Assembly: GCA_937897245.1 (NCBI GenBank)
Contig: CALCBO010000094.1
Span: 1-6,630 of the forward strand
DNA: 6,630 nucleotides
Source of the DNA: an uncultured Caryophanales bacterium
GTDB lineage: Bacteria > Bacillota_I > Bacilli_A > RF39 > UBA660
Direction: 5' to 3'
The number at the start of each line of letters is the position of its first letter. Position 1 is the first letter of the stretch. The translations under genes and the position numbers were made by a program. The notes beneath the pieces are model-generated. The model did no database searches and had not been told where the DNA came from. It was given only the letters and a program-made list of their open reading frames with translations. This document shows positions 5,639 to 6,630 of this stretch, piece after piece.

Positions 5639-5960
5639 CTAATTCATTTAATAAACGAGAATGATTTAAAGTAAATAAATATCTTTCAGACTGCTCCTTT
5701 ACACTATTAATAAGAGTAGTATCTTTTACCAATACTTTTATATCAAAACTATCTAAAAATTGTTTTTGATAATTACTCTTAAAATACTTTGTATAATCAT
5801 CCTTAAATTTATCTTGTATTTTTTCATCTATATCATCTTGAAATAAAGAAAAACATTTATTTATAACTAATTCATTAATATTATTAATCAACCCCTCTTT
5901 AATAATCTTTCTAATACTTTTATTCAAAGAAACAAAATCTTTCTTATATAGAATAATCAC
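5634..5960 (-). CDS. Unknown 108-residue protein
   Basis: I do not recognise it. It is rich in Lys, Asn, Ile and Asp, has no obvious signal peptide or membrane segment, and looks largely helical and soluble, with a charged central region (DDIDEKIQDKFKDDYTKYF, 42-60). Its base composition (about 20% G+C) matches metG and its neighbours, so it belongs to the AT-rich block. The start GTG (5958-5960) is weak: no convincing ribosome binding site lies upstream and no ATG exists in frame. The frame stays open back to a TAA at 5994-5996, crossing a TAA repeat, so the gene may really begin further upstream and be cut where the sequence changes character. It ends inside a palindrome directly before the metG promoter. 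The coding call rests on an open frame of good length in AT-rich sequence plus consistent composition. Confidence 0.6.
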   Translation of the reverse strand: MIILYKKDFVSLNKSIRKIIKEGLINNINELVINKCFSLFQDDIDEKIQDKFKDDYTKYFKSNYQKQFLDSFDIKVLVKDTTLINSVKEQSERYLFTLNHSRLLNELE

Positions 5961-5971
5961 TTCATTACCAC

Positions 5972-5988
5972 TAATAATAATAATAATA
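5972..5988. repeat. TAA trinucleotide repeat
   Basis: Five TAA units plus a partial sixth, 17 bases. It lies just upstream of the unknown minus-strand gene. Such simple tracts are common in AT-rich genomes and are typical places for assembly errors. Confidence 0.9.
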
Positions 5989-6014
5989 TTGTGTTATATT
6001 TTTTTTGTAAAATA

Positions 6015-6037
6015 AATTTTTCCCGAAGGGATAAATT
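6015..6037 (+). promoter_or_regulatory. Hairpin covering the ribosome binding site of the DRTGG gene
   Basis: 6015-6024 pairs with 6028-6037 at nine of ten positions (one T-T mismatch) around the loop GAA. The probable Shine-Dalgarno AAGGG (6026-6030) lies partly in the loop and partly in the stem, ten bases before the ATG, so the fold could limit translation. No U-run follows on either strand, so it is not a good terminator. Confidence 0.45.
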
Positions 6038-6040
6038 AGT

Positions 6041-6397
6041 ATGAAGATCAGCACTATTAGAGATTTACTCGAAGCAGATACTGTTTGTTGTGAAGAAGGG
6101 CTTGCCCGTCACGTATATGCTGCCTGCGGCAGTGATATGATGAGTGACGTTTTAGCTTACGTTAAGGACCAAGCAGTTTTGCTTACGGGACTTGTTAATT
6201 CTCAGGTTATTCGTCCCGCTGAAATGATGGATATGAATTGCATCGTTTTTGTGCGCTCAAAAATGCCGACTGCCGAAATGATTGAGTTAGCAGAAGAAAG
6301 CGGTATTGTTTTGCTTGCCACTTCAAAAAGAATGTACGAGGCTTGCGGTATTCTTTACAGCAACGGCCTCGTAGGAAACAGAGTTAAAAATGTCTGA
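6041..6397 (+). CDS. DRTGG-domain protein of the clostridial hydrogenase-associated type
   Basis: A 118-residue soluble protein matching, from memory, the small stand-alone DRTGG-domain proteins common in clostridia. Visible family features: an N-terminal MKISTIRDLLEAD opening, ACGSDMMSDVLAYVKDQAV (28-46), LLTGLVNSQVIRPAEMMDM (47-65), IVFVRSKMPTAEMIELAEE (68-86), and GIVLLATSKRMYEACGILYS (88-107). The biochemical role is not known; a ligand- or nucleotide-responsive regulatory function is commonly assumed for the domain. Its stop TGA overlaps the start of the next gene (ATG at 6390), and DRTGG followed by a HATPase typically precedes [FeFe]-hydrogenase genes in clostridia. G+C is about 45%, with frequent GCC, CGC, GGC and GTT codons unlike the minus-strand genes, and it is the only TGA stop in the window. 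AAGGG lies ten bases before the ATG, a long but usable spacing. Confidence 0.85.
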   Translation: MKISTIRDLLEADTVCCEEGLARHVYAACGSDMMSDVLAYVKDQAVLLTGLVNSQVIRPAEMMDMNCIVFVRSKMPTAEMIELAEESGIVLLATSKRMYEACGILYSNGLVGNRVKNV

Positions 6398-6630
6398 AGG
6401 ACTAACTTTCCGTTTTAATGTTGACGGTGAAGATTTTACTTCAGCAGGTCAGGCATCGGTTTTAGTTAAAAAGAACCTAAGGCAGTTAGGTTTACCGCCT
6501 GAAATTATAAGACGTGTTTCCATTGCTATGTATGAAGGCGAAATCAATATGGTTATTCATGCAAACGGCGGTGTTATAGATGTAGAGATAACTCCCGAAA
6601 AAATTCATATGTTTTTAAGAGATAATGGCC
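6390..6630 (+). CDS. Anti-sigma-factor-like ATP-binding protein (HATPase), N-terminal part
   Basis: Eighty codons are visible before the window ends. The sequence begins MSEGLTFRFNVDGEDFTSAG and includes LRQLGLPPEIIRRVSIAMYE (31-50), the N-box-like EGEINMVIHANGG (49-61) and LRDNG (76-80), the start of the D-x-G G1 box. These are the ATP-binding signatures of the GHKL fold found in RsbW/SpoIIAB-type serine kinases. The version beside DRTGG proteins in clostridial hydrogenase clusters has the same layout (GQAS, LGLPPEIIRRV, NxVIHAxGG). It may be a kinase or switch protein acting on a partner in that cluster; the substrate is unknown. The ATG overlaps the preceding stop by 8 bases, so the two genes are translationally coupled. 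Composition and codon use match the DRTGG gene. Confidence 0.82.
   Translation, partial: MSEGLTFRFNVDGEDFTSAGQASVLVKKNLRQLGLPPEIIRRVSIAMYEGEINMVIHANGGVIDVEITPEKIHMFLRDNG

Larger units (their letters stand above)
5961..6040. other. Divergent gap containing the boundary between two compositional blocks
   Basis: Left of this gap all genes are on the minus strand at very low G+C with A/T third positions; right of it genes are on the plus strand at about 45% G+C. The gap itself is AT-rich, with a TAA repeat, a T-run (5999-6006) and a hairpin. A possible plus-strand -10 TAAAAT (6008-6013) lacks a convincing -35. The switch may be an assembly join or an insertion boundary; the exact base cannot be set from sequence alone. 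Confidence 0.6.

Noticed and set aside
189..5960. Genetic code 4 (TGA as tryptophan) suggested by absence of TGA stops
   Set aside because: All genes are full length under the standard code with no in-frame TGA, and the tryptophan codons checked are TGG; there is no positive evidence.
5972..5988. TAA repeat as part of a CRISPR or other repeat array
   Set aside because: It is a single 17-base microsatellite without spacers or further copies.
5989..6013. Plus-strand promoter TTGTGT with TAAAAT for the DRTGG gene
   Set aside because: The spacing is only 13 bases, too short for a standard promoter; kept only as a remark in the gap entry.

Overview
The window joins two blocks of very different character. 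Positions 1 to about 5990 are extremely AT-rich (20% G+C in the sampled stretch 5701-5760), and every gene lies on the minus strand. Gene order and protein families point to a low-GC Firmicute on the Bacilli side, plausibly a spore former or a relative of one: metG, tatD, rsmA and the start of yabG run in the same direction as the metS-yabD-(yabE-rnmV)-ksgA-yabG neighbourhood known from Bacillus subtilis. From about 6041 to the end, genes lie on the plus strand, G+C is far higher (45% in 6121-6180), codon use differs, and the proteins look clostridial. The two blocks diverge from an 80-base AT-rich gap.

Reading the minus strand in the direction of transcription: a 108-residue unknown protein; the metG promoter and a methionine T-box leader (specifier AUG, T-box motif, terminator); metG; a terminator whose stem contains the metG stop; tatD; a probable promoter in the end of tatD; two paralogous single-pass exported proteins resembling TasA/camelysin-type SipW substrates; a SipW-type (ER-like, Ser/His) signal peptidase; rsmA; and the first 46 codons of yabG. 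The exported-protein/peptidase cassette occupies the place held in B. subtilis by yabE and rnmV.

The plus-strand block holds a small DRTGG-domain protein overlapped by 8 bases by the start of an anti-sigma-factor-like HATPase that runs off the window. In clostridia this pair usually opens a cluster around [FeFe]-hydrogenase.

Functionally, metG, tatD, rsmA and yabG are a housekeeping/sporulation neighbourhood. The two TasA-like proteins and the peptidase look like a self-contained export-and-processing unit: substrates with a dedicated enzyme. The abrupt change near 5990-6040 is either an assembly chimera or a recent acquisition and should be resolved before the two blocks are interpreted together.
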